DNA of 64,000 nt from Luteimonas sp. MC1825 (GTDB lineage: Bacteria; Pseudomonadota; Gammaproteobacteria; Xanthomonadales; Xanthomonadaceae), in assembly GCF_014764385.1 (NCBI RefSeq), contig NZ_CP061714.1, positions 2,604,001 to 2,668,000 on the forward strand, written 5' to 3'. A model generated the notes under the pieces. It was not told the origin of the DNA. It did no database searches and saw nothing but the letters and a program-made list of their open reading frames with translations. Of the stretch, positions 1-9,506 are shown in pieces (position 1 is the stretch's first letter; the number at the start of each line of letters is the position of its first letter). The position numbers and the translations under genes were made by a program.

Positions 1-113
1 AAGGCGTGGTGAGTCCCGCTTTCAGCCACAGCAACGGCGTGGTCTACATCCTTCCGGAAACCCGCGCGGCGCGCGAGGTGTTTGGTTCGTACGACGTGGA
101 TGCGGCGATGTAA
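1..113 (+). CDS. C-terminal end of an unidentified protein (partial)
   Basis: An open frame starting at base 3 runs from the window edge to a TAA at 111-113 and gives 36 residues ending GSYDVDAAM. The start lies outside the window. The codon choice is GC-rich like the neighbouring chromosome, so this is probably the end of a real gene, but too little is visible to name a family. The following 158 bases to the next start contain no gene. Confidence 0.5.
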   Translation, partial: GVVSPAFSHSNGVVYILPETRAAREVFGSYDVDAAM

Positions 114-271
114 CAAAACCGTTGCTTCACCGTCCCCGACGCGTCACCGGGGTGGGACATGCTGTGAGCGATCACACGTGATCGGCAGCATGCGTGGCGT
201 CAGCGCCGCGCCCACCACAACCGTCTCGCAATCGGATCACGTCCAGGGACGGGCGCGGCCTCGGGGAAGTC

Positions 272-1737
272 ATGCACAACAGTACCAAGTACCTTTCGGC
301 CTGCATCCTGCTGGCCGCCACCGCCGGCTGCGCGTCGCTGCCGGCGGATCCGGCCGCGCTGTTCGACAACGGCGACCGGCGCTGGCTGGCCGGCGACCAT
401 CACATCCACAGTGAATTCAGCGCCGACTACGTCGAGGGCACCGAGCCCGGCGTGGCGCCGACCCCGGTGTTCGGTGCCGACGGCCGCTATTCCATCACCA
501 CCAATGCACTCAAGGCGCGCGAACACGGCCTGGGCTGGATGGTGTCGACCGACCACGGTGGCCCGCAGCACGCCAAGATCAATCACGACCACGCCTGGCC
601 GGCGCTGCAGCAGGCGCGTCGCGAGGTGCCCGAGGTGGTGCAGTTCTTCGGCATGGAATTCGACACACCCGGCGGCGACCACAGCAGCCTGATCATGCCG
701 CACACCCACGACGAGCGTGCGCACCTGCATGTGATCGAGTCGCGCTGGTCGCAGCGCGATGCGTGGCCACGCGATCCCGCGCGCGATGCCGAGCCGAAGA
801 TACTCGAAGCACTGCGGCACATGGGCCAACTCGACGCGCCGCCGGTGCTCATCGCCAACCATCCATCGCGTTCGGCGACCGCGGTGGGCGTGTACGGCAA
901 GTACGCACCGGCGGAGTTCCGCGACTGGAACGACACCGCGCCGCACGTCGCGGTCGGCATGGAAGGCGCGCCGGGGCACCAGGCGGCCACATCAACCCCG
1001 ACGGCGGCAACGATCCGGCCGGCGCCCGCGGCGGCTACAAGAACGCACCCACGATGGGCGGCTTCGACCAGATGACCGCGCGCCTCGGCGGTTTCTGGGA
1101 CTCCATGCTCGGCGAAGGCCGGCGCTGGTGGGTCACCTCCACGTCGGACGCGCATCGCCACTGGCGCGAGGGCGGCAGCGACTTCTGGCCCGGCGAATAC
1201 TCCAAGACCTACGTGCTGGCCGAGCACCGCCACGACGACATTCTCGACGGCATCCGCAATGGCCGCGTGTTCGTCACCACCGGCGACCTCATATCGGAGC
1301 TGGACGTGGTCGTGCAAGCCGGCGACGACAGCAGCGCGCTCGCGCGCATCGGCGGCAGGCTGCATGCGCATGCCGGCAGCGACGTCCGCGTCGCCATCCG
1401 CGTGCGCGACCCGGCCGGCAGCAACCACGGCGGCCATTCGCCGGAAGTCGCGCGCATCGACCTGATCGTCGGTGCGGTCAGCGGGGCGGTCTCCGACCGC
1501 ACCAGTGACGCCAACCCCACCACCCGCGTCGAGCGTCGCTTCGCTGCCGCCGACTGGAAGCGTGACGGCGAGTACCTGACGATGACCCACACCCTGCGCG
1601 ACGTCGCCACCTCCAGCTACCTGCGCGTGCGCGGCACCGGCACCGGCGAACTCGAGCCGTCCGCAGATCCACGGGGCGAAGACCCGTGGACCGACCTGTG
1701 GTTCTACAGCAACCCGGTGTTCATCGAAGTCCACTGA
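272..1737 (+). pseudogene. PHP-domain lipoprotein hydrolase, broken by one frameshift
   Basis: The ATG at 272 follows GGGGAAG and opens a lipoprotein signal ending in the lipobox AATAGC (Cys20), so the product would be membrane-anchored and exported. Residues 43-50 read HHIHSEFS and residues near 92 read STDHGG, typical metal-binding motifs of PHP-superfamily phosphoesterase-like proteins. The frame is good to about base 982 (…EGAPGHQ) and then continues in the next frame as GGHINPDGGND through STSDAHRHW to a TGA at 1737. Adding one base at 982-983 (CAG GGC GGC) restores a single protein of about 488 residues. Both halves look conserved, so this is either a very recent lesion or a sequencing error. 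An upstream in-frame start at 194 would place non-signal sequence before the lipobox and is rejected. The substrate is unknown. Confidence 0.75.
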
Positions 1738-1852
1738 GCCGCACCGGCCGCGCCACGCGCCGCCACCCCACCACCTCCGCACATCCGTGCATGCCGCGCC
1801 GGTCGCCTCGACCGGCAGGGCTGCGCACATCTTCACTCCAGGGAAAACCACG

Positions 1853-4831
1853 ATGTCCAGGATCTCCACGCTTGCCACGGCGCTTGCGCTCGCCCTCACC
1901 ATGCAGGCCCAGGCCCATGCCCAGACGGCCGCCACGCCCGCGGCCGACCAGGGCGCTGCTGCACGCCCCGACACCGGCACCATCAGCGGCGTGGTGTCCG
2001 ACGCCGGCCGCGGCGGTTACCTCGCCGGCGCCGAAGTGCGCATCAGCGGCCTCAACGTGGTGGCGGTGAGCGCGTCCGACGGCAGCTTCACCCTGCACCG
2101 CGTCCCCGCCGGTCGCCACGAACTCACCGTCAGCTACATCGGTCGCCCGGACCGCCAGCAGGCCGTCGACGTCACCGGCGGGCAGACGACCCAGGCCGCC
2201 GTGGCCGTCGGCATGGGCAACGACGCGACCACGCTGGACGAGATCGTGGTGCGCGCCGCGCCGATCGCCGAATCCGAGTACGCCGCCCTGCAGGCGCAGC
2301 GCGCCTCGGTGTCGCTGGTCAACGTGATCGCCGCCGACTCGATCGGCCGCTTCCCCGACCAGAACGTGGCGGCCTCGCTCAGCCGCCTGCCCGGCATCGC
2401 GGTCGAGCGCGACCAGGGCCAGGAGCGCTACGTGAACCTGCGCGGCGCGCCGGCGCGCTGGACCACCATCGCGTTCGACGGCGTCAACGTGATCAGCCCG
2501 GGCGGCCGCACCGCGCGCCTGGACACCATTCCCTCGGCGATCGCGTCGCAGGTCGTGGCGCGCAAGGCGATCACCGCGGCCATGCCCAGCGAAACCCTGG
2601 CCGGCAACATCGACATCATCACCCGCAGCCCCTTCGACTACGAAGGGCTGAAGTTCGGCGCCGATGCCGGCATCGGCTACAACGACCTGGGCGGCGGCAA
2701 GCAGCAGAACTGGGGCGCCTTCATCTCCAACAAGTTCGCCGACGACCGCTGGGGCGCGTTGCTGTCGGTTTCGAAGTATTCGCGCGACATGGTCACCGAC
2801 AACTTCGAGTCCGACCCCGAGGTCGCCAGCGAGGACCGCGAGCCTGGCGGCAGCGAGCGCGTCTGGTTCGACGCCCACCAGAACAAGCTGTACCGCCTGA
2901 CCCGCGAGAACGAATCGGTCAGCGGCCGCCTGGAGTTCCGCCCCAGCGACGACCACCGCTTCTTCCTGAGCTCGATCTACACCGAGTTCAGCGACCACGA
3001 ACTGCGCAACGCCATGGAGTTCGACCTCGATGCGAACGCGGTGCGCACCAGCGACACGCGCCCGCAGTCCGAGGCGCAGCGCACCGGCTATGCCGACGTG
3101 CGCACCGGCAACACGCCGTGGCTCGGCACCGTGCACGGCGTGGAGATGGACAGCACGCTCAACATTGGCAACACCGTGCAGAGCATCTTCACCACCACCC
3201 TCGGCGGCGACCAGGACTTCGACGCCTGGCGTGCCAGCTGGCGCCTGAATTACACGGAGGCCGAGCAGGAATCGGGTCCATCGTTCAACTCCACCTGGGT
3301 CAGCCCGTCCGAGCGCACCCTGCGCCCGACCGTGGACTACGACTTCACAAACCGCGAACTGCACCGCGTGACCCTGTGGGAGACCATCCGCAACGCGGAC
3401 GGTTCGTTCTCCAAGGGCGACCTGAAGCGTTCGCTGGACTCGCACGACTACAACTTCGTCAACCTGCGTAGCAACACCGGCCTGGCGGTAACCGACGCCT
3501 ACAGCGCCCGCATGGACCTGTTCCGTGACACCACGCTGTTCGGGCGCCCGACCGAGCTGCAGTTCGGCATGCAGTACGACGACCGCAGCAAGGAGAACAA
3601 CCAGGCGCGCTTCGAAGTCACCGCCGCGCAGCTGGCCGCGATGGGCATCGCCCAGCCGACCATGGCCGACTTCGCCTCCGACAAGCCCTACCAGGGCGCG
3701 TTGCCGCTGGGCTACAGCTTCCGCTACCACGACGAAGGCAAGGCCTGGGGCCTGCTCGACGGGCTGCGCGCGCAGGGTGCCGGCGGGATGGTGGGCAGCG
3801 TGGCGTTCGACGAATGGTACGAAGTCTCGGAGAAGATCGGCGCGGTCTACGGCATGGCCACCACGCGCTTCGACTGGGGCAACATGGTCGCCGGCGTGCG
3901 CGGCGAGTACACCCGCAACGCCTCCTCGGCGTACGCTGGAGACGACAACGGCTACGAGCGGATCACCGTCAGCGAGAGCGGCGTGGAGTTCTTCCCCAGC
4001 GTGCACATCAACTGGGACCTCAACGACGAGATGAAGCTGCGCTTCTCGGCCAACACCGGCGCCGCACGCCCGGACTACACCGACCTGCGGCCGAACTTCG
4101 CCATCAACGACGAGGAGGGCGAGATCGACGGCGGCAATCCGTATGCCGACACCGAGAAGTCGGTCGGCGTGGATGCCTACTTCGAGTGGTACATGCGGCC
4201 GCAGGGCTTCTTCTCGGCCGGCGTGTACTACAAGAACCTGCGCGACGTGCTGTTCGACGTTGAGATCCCGCGCTTCGGCCAGAACGTGCTGGACCGCCCG
4301 GGCTTCGACCGCTCCGAGTACACCTACTTCACACTGGCCAATGGCGGCGACGGCTACATCCGCGGCCTGGAACTGGCGTACTCGCAGAAGTTCGGCCCGC
4401 TGGCCGAGCGCTTCGACCTGCCGCTGTGGGTCGGTGACTTCGGCATCAGCGCCAACGTGACCTTCAACGACAGCGAAGCGACCACGCCGGATGGCCGCGA
4501 CGTGTCGCTGCCGGGCGCGTCCGACCTGATCTACAACACCTCGCTGTACTACGAAGCCAACGGCCTGTCGGCGCGCCTGAGCTGGCAGTACCGCGACGCG
4601 TGGGTGGACAGCATCGGCAGCGGCGACATCCTGGGCGATGCGTACTGGGACGAGGTCAGCCGCCTCGACTTCTCGCTGCGCTACGCGTTCAACGACAACG
4701 TCGAGATGTACTTCGACGCCAACAACCTGCTTGACGAAGCGGGCATCCGCTACCAGGGCGACCGCCAGCGCACCACCGAGTTCGAGCAGTTCGGTGCGCG
4801 TTACATGGTCGGCGTACGCCTCAACTTCTGA
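1853..4831 (+). CDS. TonB-dependent outer-membrane receptor with carboxypeptidase-like plug extension
   Basis: This is a 992-residue outer-membrane transporter. The start at 1853 is chosen because it gives a clean signal peptide ending AHAQ; the upstream in-frame start at 1787 would bury it. After the signal comes a carboxypeptidase-regulatory-like domain (about residues 42-115), then a TonB box LDEIVVRAA near residue 128, a plug with DSIGRFPDQNVAASLSRLPG, and a beta-barrel ending in a C-terminal phenylalanine (RLNF) as expected for Bam-dependent insertion. The plug motifs match the Xanthomonas/Caulobacter TonB-receptor subfamily (TIGR01782 type), whose members often import carbohydrates or other large ligands. 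The ligand cannot be read from sequence. It lies 115 bases after the PHP pseudogene on the same strand and may be its functional partner. Its 3' end overlaps the convergent CHAD gene by 11 bases. Confidence 0.9.
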   Translation: MSRISTLATALALALTMQAQAHAQTAATPAADQGAAARPDTGTISGVVSDAGRGGYLAGAEVRISGLNVVAVSASDGSFTLHRVPAGRHELTVSYIGRPDRQQAVDVTGGQTTQAAVAVGMGNDATTLDEIVVRAAPIAESEYAALQAQRASVSLVNVIAADSIGRFPDQNVAASLSRLPGIAVERDQGQERYVNLRGAPARWTTIAFDGVNVISPGGRTARLDTIPSAIASQVVARKAITAAMPSETLAGNIDIITRSPFDYEGLKFGADAGIGYNDLGGGKQQNWGAFISNKFADDRWGALLSVSKYSRDMVTDNFESDPEVASEDREPGGSERVWFDAHQNKLYRLTRENESVSGRLEFRPSDDHRFFLSSIYTEFSDHELRNAMEFDLDANAVRTSDTRPQSEAQRTGYADVRTGNTPWLGTVHGVEMDSTLNIGNTVQSIFTTTLGGDQDFDAWRASWRLNYTEAEQESGPSFNSTWVSPSERTLRPTVDYDFTNRELHRVTLWETIRNADGSFSKGDLKRSLDSHDYNFVNLRSNTGLAVTDAYSARMDLFRDTTLFGRPTELQFGMQYDDRSKENNQARFEVTAAQLAAMGIAQPTMADFASDKPYQGALPLGYSFRYHDEGKAWGLLDGLRAQGAGGMVGSVAFDEWYEVSEKIGAVYGMATTRFDWGNMVAGVRGEYTRNASSAYAGDDNGYERITVSESGVEFFPSVHINWDLNDEMKLRFSANTGAARPDYTDLRPNFAINDEEGEIDGGNPYADTEKSVGVDAYFEWYMRPQGFFSAGVYYKNLRDVLFDVEIPRFGQNVLDRPGFDRSEYTYFTLANGGDGYIRGLELAYSQKFGPLAERFDLPLWVGDFGISANVTFNDSEATTPDGRDVSLPGASDLIYNTSLYYEANGLSARLSWQYRDAWVDSIGSGDILGDAYWDEVSRLDFSLRYAFNDNVEMYFDANNLLDEAGIRYQGDRQRTTEFEQFGARYMVGVRLNF

Positions 4832-5705
4832 TCGGATCGTCCCCTGGCCGGTCCTGGTGGCGCCCGCCACCCGGGCCGGCCTCGCCCGTGGCCAGCATCC
4901 GCCGACCATGGCGCGTGACATGCGCATGGATGTCGTTGCGCGCGCGCTTGCCCTGCTTGCGCGCGAACCGGGCCAGTGCGCGCCGGTCGTCCGCGGCGAA
5001 CGGCGAGTCGCGGCCGCAATGCATCGCCAGCAGCGTCAGGTCCTGCGCATTGCCGAGCAGCCGGGCGAGTTTTTTCGAGTGCCGATCGATCGGCTGGCTG
5101 GCGCTGCCCAAGGCGTGCAGCTGCTGCCCCAGCCGCCGCACGCGACGTCGCCACCGGTGCCAGCGTTCATCACCGCCACCCTTGATCGCGCTGCGGCCCG
5201 CCTTGGCCGCACGTTGCGTGGAGTATTCCAGTCCGTCCTCGACCTGGCGGGCGGTCAGGCTGGCCCAGTCCAGTGCGTCGATGCGCTGCCCGAGCGCGAC
5301 CAGTCGCTCGCTACGGCCGCGCAGTTCGGGGTCCGTGCGCAGGTGGCCGCGCAGCACCGTCACCCGCCGCGCGACCGCGGCACGACGCACCGATGCCAGC
5401 AAGGCCAAAGTTTTCGCCCCATCCTCGTGCCGTGCCAGGCGCTCGAGCACTTCCACCAGCGCCTGCGCGTCGCGCAGCGCTGACAGGGACACGTTGACTT
5501 CACGGATCGCTGCATCTACCAGGGCCAGGTCCGGGCCGAGCGCGTCGCCGGCCAGGGCCAGCGTGGCGCGCACGCGCCGCAGGGACTTGCGTGCCTGGTG
5601 CACGCCGCGGTGCCGGCGCCGCCCGGACCAGGCGAGGCAGTCGATGGCGCGCTCGAGCTGCGCCGAGACATACGCCTTGAGCACTTCATGGACCCGGGGC
5701 TCCAT
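4821..5705 (-). CDS. CHAD domain protein
   Basis: The protein is helical and very rich in arginine and histidine, with the CHAD signature VHQARKSLRRVRATL near its N-terminus and a second basic repeat half (RWHRWRRRVRRLGQQLHALG). CHAD domains bind inorganic polyphosphate and are found on polyphosphate granules, so a polyphosphate-associated role is inferred. There is no CYTH domain or other catalytic part. I prefer the ATG at 5705 (MEPRVHEVLKAYV), where conserved sequence begins; an in-frame start at 5768 would add 21 poorly conserved residues. Length is about 294 residues. It is divergent from the gene at 5821 and convergent with the TonB receptor. Confidence 0.8.
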   Translation of the reverse strand: MEPRVHEVLKAYVSAQLERAIDCLAWSGRRRHRGVHQARKSLRRVRATLALAGDALGPDLALVDAAIREVNVSLSALRDAQALVEVLERLARHEDGAKTLALLASVRRAAVARRVTVLRGHLRTDPELRGRSERLVALGQRIDALDWASLTARQVEDGLEYSTQRAAKAGRSAIKGGGDERWHRWRRRVRRLGQQLHALGSASQPIDRHSKKLARLLGNAQDLTLLAMHCGRDSPFAADDRRALARFARKQGKRARNDIHAHVTRHGRRMLATGEAGPGGGRHQDRPGDDPIRS

Positions 5706-5820
5706 GGCGCCGAGCCTAGCGCGGCGCGGCAGCGCGGGCCACTGTCCGCGCCGCCATCGCAATGACATGTCCGGCCGCTACCGTGTCGGCTTGAATCACG
5801 ATGTCCTGCAGGTCCATGCC

Positions 5821-7581
5821 ATGCCGAGCCGCCGCCGCGTTGCCCTGACCACCCTGATGCTGGCCATGTCGGCCGCGTTGAATGCCAGCGCGCAACCCGG
5901 GCCGGGGCCATCGGCAAACATCGTCGGGCACGCGCCCTCGACCACGGACAGTGCCGCCAGCTGCCACCACCGTGCGTTCCGCGTGCGCGCCGATTTCGAG
6001 GCCGCACTCAACGCCGACACGGGCTGGGCCGGCGCGCTCGACGAACGCGCAACCGTCACCGCCGACCAGCCGTTCCGTCTGCGCATCGAGCTGGAAACCG
6101 GATCGGACCTGGCCCGCAGGTTCTGGCTGCAGTACCGGCGCAACGACGGCGCGTGGACCGACATCGAGGCCGCCGATGTGCCCTACCCGTTGCTGACCCC
6201 GCCGGTGAGCGTGGTGGTCAACGAGGAGTACGCGCACGGCGATCGCAGCGAAGACCTCCTGCCCGGCTCGCGCGCCGCCTTCGGTGGCGGTGCCGGCGTG
6301 GTGCACGAGGCCACGACGCCACCCTTCACCGGCGCCGGCGTGCAGTCCGAATGGGAATGGCCGCTGGTGATCCGCCGCTACGCCGACGGCGCGGCGAGCA
6401 ACGACACCGGCGACCGCTTCCAGTTCCGCATGGTCGACACCCGTGGCGCATGCGAGGCCGACGTGGCACCCGCGGTCACCCTGCAGGTGCCGGCGTTCCA
6501 CCTCGGCGGCACGTTCGTGGAGACGCCTGGTCCCATCGGCCCGTGGCAGGCGTTCAACGGCGACCTGTACTTCGTCATCGAACCCGCCGAAACCACCAAC
6601 GTGCTGATGATGGTGAAGTCCAGCGACGGCGGCCGCAGCTGGCGCGAGGTGGACGGCGCGCACCGGCCGGCCACCGACGACCTCGAAGGCTTCGCCACCG
6701 CGTTCGCCGCCGACACCGTGCACATGCTCCACCAGACCGCGCAGGTCTGGCACCACGCGTTCCGCACCTCCGACCACCCCACGCATCCCGATACCTGGGC
6801 CGTCCGCGACGAACCGGTGGCCGCGCCTGGCAAGCCACCCACCCAGGTCGCCGCGCTGGCCAGCCGGTCCGATGGCAGCCTGGTGGGGGTGTATGGCGGA
6901 CCGCAGCGGATCCACTACCGGATCCGCACGCGCGACGGCCAGTGGGGCGCGGAAACGGTCATCGATGCCGACACGGCGCGCGGCCTGTCCGGGCCGATGC
7001 TGGCCACCGGCAAGCACGACGTGGTGCACCTGGCCTACACCGGCAACGACGGCACCGCCTGGTACCGCCGCATCGCCGCGGATGGTCAACTCAGCCCGCG
7101 GCAACAGCTCGCCGACAACCTGGACACGGGCGAGGGCGACGTGGGATCGATCCTGCCGCTGGTGTACTTGCCGGACACCGACAGCGTTGCGGTGCTGTAC
7201 CGCACGGCGAGCGGCCACCTCTGGGAACGGCGCATCGACGCCCGCGCGCGCATCGGCAAGGCCACGCGCGTCAGCGAACGGCGCGTGGTGCAGAACGCGG
7301 TCGATTCCGACCAGACCGGCGCGGACGCGATCGCGCTGGACGGCAAGGTCCAAGTGCTCTTCATCGAGCAGGGAACGGGCAGCATCTTCCATGCCGCGAG
7401 TACCGCTGCTGGCCAGTGGCAGCCGGCCGGACTGCAGGTCGGCGACGTCAACGCGCAGTGGGTGCGCGGCCGACCGGTCCGCAACGCCGACGGACGTCAG
7501 GTGTATGGCTTCGTGTACGACGCGGGCTCGAATGGCGGCTCGGGGATGAATCGTTACGGCGAAGTGGATCCTGCGCGCTGA
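5821..7581 (+). CDS. Exported BNR/sialidase-like beta-propeller protein
   Basis: The 586-residue product starts MPSRRRVALTTLMLAMSAALNASAQ, a standard Sec signal peptide, so it is probably periplasmic or secreted. After a globular N-terminal part (about residues 40-200) come BNR/Asp-box-like strands such as VKSSDGGRSWREVD and repeated stretches (QWGAETVID, TAWYRRIAADG, HLWERRIDA) with propeller-like spacing. No sialidase arginine triad was identified, so catalysis is not claimed. The start is set by the signal peptide; further in-frame ATGs upstream would hide it. It lies alone between the divergent CHAD gene and the DUF2189 gene. Confidence 0.6.
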   Translation: MPSRRRVALTTLMLAMSAALNASAQPGPGPSANIVGHAPSTTDSAASCHHRAFRVRADFEAALNADTGWAGALDERATVTADQPFRLRIELETGSDLARRFWLQYRRNDGAWTDIEAADVPYPLLTPPVSVVVNEEYAHGDRSEDLLPGSRAAFGGGAGVVHEATTPPFTGAGVQSEWEWPLVIRRYADGAASNDTGDRFQFRMVDTRGACEADVAPAVTLQVPAFHLGGTFVETPGPIGPWQAFNGDLYFVIEPAETTNVLMMVKSSDGGRSWREVDGAHRPATDDLEGFATAFAADTVHMLHQTAQVWHHAFRTSDHPTHPDTWAVRDEPVAAPGKPPTQVAALASRSDGSLVGVYGGPQRIHYRIRTRDGQWGAETVIDADTARGLSGPMLATGKHDVVHLAYTGNDGTAWYRRIAADGQLSPRQQLADNLDTGEGDVGSILPLVYLPDTDSVAVLYRTASGHLWERRIDARARIGKATRVSERRVVQNAVDSDQTGADAIALDGKVQVLFIEQGTGSIFHAASTAAGQWQPAGLQVGDVNAQWVRGRPVRNADGRQVYGFVYDAGSNGGSGMNRYGEVDPAR

Positions 7582-7688
7582 ATAGCCCCGAGAGGCGAGC
7601 GCGGCCGCGCCAGGCGGTGCGCCGGTGCCGGGCCGCGGTGGTAAAATCGCGGTCGACAAGGCCTGTACCTTCCTTCCAGGAGTACGCC

Positions 7689-8459
7689 ATGGCGACGCTG
7701 CATTCCGGCACCCTGCCCTCGCATCCGGGCCACGCTGCCCAACACCTCCCGCTTGCCGAACCCCTGCGCTGGCTTGCGCGCGGCTTCCGTGATTTCCGGC
7801 GCGCACCTGCCCTGGGCATCGCCTACGGACTGATGGTGGCGGTGATGGGTTGGCTGGTGTTCGCACTGGGCAACCACCCTTATTTCATTGCCGCGGCAGT
7901 GTCCGGCTTCCTCCTGCTCGGGCCGATCGTGGGCGCGGGATTGATCGAAGCCTCGCGCGCCATGGAGGCCGGCGACAGGCCCACCTTCGACACCTCGCTG
8001 CGCGCACTGAGCCGCAACCGCTCCGCGCTGGAGCACTTCGCCATCACCCTGCTGGCGATTGCGGCCGTCTGGCTGCTGGTCTCCACCTGGCTGCTGACCG
8101 CGACCATGGGCCCGGTGGCTCCCGCCGTCGAACAGACGCTGTGGGACAACACCCTGCAGATGATGTCGTCCGGCCAATGGTTCGCCTGGGCCGTGATGGG
8201 CGGCGTGCTGGCGGTGCTGAGCTTCGCCATCTCGGTGATCGCCGTGCCGCTGATGCTCGACAGGCACCTGAGCGCCGGTGACGCGATGCGCGGCAGCCTG
8301 CATGCGGTGGCGCGGCACCCGGTGGCGAGCGCCGCATGGGCGCTGCTGATCGTGGTGCTCACCGCGATCGGCATCGCAACCGCATTGCTCGGCCTGGTGG
8401 TGATCTACCCGGTGCTGGGGCATGCGAGTTGGCATGCGTATCGGGCGCTGCGAGACTAG
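7689..8459 (+). CDS. DUF2189 family inner-membrane protein
   Basis: The 256-residue protein has about five to six hydrophobic segments (for example ALGIAYGLMVAVMGWLVFAL, FAITLLAIAAVWLLVSTWLL, and VMGGVLAVLSFAISVIAVPL). It follows the DUF2189 pattern, beginning with PLRWLARGFRDFRRAPALGIAYG and carrying the internal SVIAVPLMLDR motif. Members are conserved integral inner-membrane proteins of unknown function, often near respiratory or stress genes. AGGAG lies 6 bases before the ATG, and a TAAAAT hexamer at 7642-7647 could be its -10 element. No functional partner is evident here. Confidence 0.85.
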   Translation: MATLHSGTLPSHPGHAAQHLPLAEPLRWLARGFRDFRRAPALGIAYGLMVAVMGWLVFALGNHPYFIAAAVSGFLLLGPIVGAGLIEASRAMEAGDRPTFDTSLRALSRNRSALEHFAITLLAIAAVWLLVSTWLLTATMGPVAPAVEQTLWDNTLQMMSSGQWFAWAVMGGVLAVLSFAISVIAVPLMLDRHLSAGDAMRGSLHAVARHPVASAAWALLIVVLTAIGIATALLGLVVIYPVLGHASWHAYRALRD

Positions 8460-8486
8460 CTGCACACACTCGCCCGGGGGGAGCGA

Positions 8487-9443
8487 ATGCAGGTATCACA
8501 GGAGACGACGGGGCTGAAGCAGCGCCGCCGGGATCGCATCGCCGGGAGTCTTGTCGGCCTGCTCGTTGGCGATGCGCTGGGCGTGCCCTACGAGTTTCAT
8601 CCGCCTCAGGCATTGCCGCCGGTGGAGCTGATCGAGTTCGATCCGCCCGTGGGATTCCGTCGTGCACACGCACGCATCGCACCCGGTAGCTGGAGCGACG
8701 ATGGCGCGCAGGCGCTGGTGCTTGCCTACAGCCTGTTCGAATGCGGCGGGCTGGACCTCGACCATTTCGCGGAAGGCCTGCTGCGCTGGCGCGACGAGGG
8801 TTACTGCGCTGTCGATGGCGATGTCTTCGACATCGGCATCCAGACCAGCCGTGCGCTCGATCGGCTTGGCGCAGGCGTGCCGCCCGAGTCGGCAGGACCT
8901 GCCGGCGAGCGTGACAACGGCAATGGCTCGCTGATGCGGGTGTTGCCGATCGCGCTCTGGCACACAGGACCGGACGACGAGTTGTGCCGCCTTGCGATGC
9001 GGCAGTCGCTGCCGACCCATGGACACGCCCGCTCGCAGATCGCGTGTGCGCTGTACTGCCTGTGGGTGCGGCGCACGCTTGCCGATTTGGATGATGCGTG
9101 GGACGAGGCGGTGGCCACGCTTCGCGGGTTGGCGGCGTTACTCGCGATGCCGCCGCCAGAAGTCGAGCTCGTGCTCGATCCAGTGCATGGCACGCGGTGC
9201 AACGGCACGGGCTACGTCGTTGATTCGTTGTGGTCGGCGAGGGCGGCGGTCATCGGGACGGATGATTTTGAAAGCTGCGTGCGCCGGGCGGTGGCGTTCG
9301 GCAATGACACCGATACCACCGCGGCGATCGCGGGTGGCGTGGCGGGCGCGCGGTATGGGTTTGCGGGCATACCCCGGCGATGGTGGCGCGGGTTGCGGGG
9401 GCGGGATGACCTCGGGGTGTTTCTCGACGTCCCGATCCATTAG
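8487..9443 (+). CDS. ADP-ribosylglycohydrolase family protein
   Basis: The family hydrolyses the N- or O-glycosidic bond of ADP-ribosylated proteins or nucleosides (DraG/ARH type) using a binuclear magnesium site. The expected metal-binding blocks are present: GDALGVPYE at residues 28-36, SWSDDGAQA at 68-76 (the third position of the usual DDT block is Gly here), GNGSLMRVLP in the middle, and GNDTDTTAAIAGGVAGARYG near the C-terminus. The length, 318 residues, is normal. A GGGGGGAG Shine-Dalgarno lies 5-6 bases before the ATG. No ADP-ribosyltransferase (DraT or toxin-type) is visible nearby, so the substrate is unknown. It ends convergently with the serine hydrolase. Confidence 0.88.
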   Translation: MQVSQETTGLKQRRRDRIAGSLVGLLVGDALGVPYEFHPPQALPPVELIEFDPPVGFRRAHARIAPGSWSDDGAQALVLAYSLFECGGLDLDHFAEGLLRWRDEGYCAVDGDVFDIGIQTSRALDRLGAGVPPESAGPAGERDNGNGSLMRVLPIALWHTGPDDELCRLAMRQSLPTHGHARSQIACALYCLWVRRTLADLDDAWDEAVATLRGLAALLAMPPPEVELVLDPVHGTRCNGTGYVVDSLWSARAAVIGTDDFESCVRRAVAFGNDTDTTAAIAGGVAGARYGFAGIPRRWWRGLRGRDDLGVFLDVPIH

Positions 9444-9506
9444 GGGATTTCTCGGCGCGAGCGCACCGGCACAGCTTTCCACGCGGCGGCCAGGAGTGCC
9501 CCTCGC

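Noticed and set aside
163..176. TGTGAGCGATCACA, looking like a CRP/Clp site upstream of the PHP gene
   Set aside because: The half-sites TGTGA and TCACA are separated by 4 bases rather than the usual 6, so it does not match the consensus geometry.
1721..4927. Very long minus-strand frame opposite the TonB receptor
   Set aside because: Antisense shadow in GC-rich sequence; the plus-strand receptor is clear.
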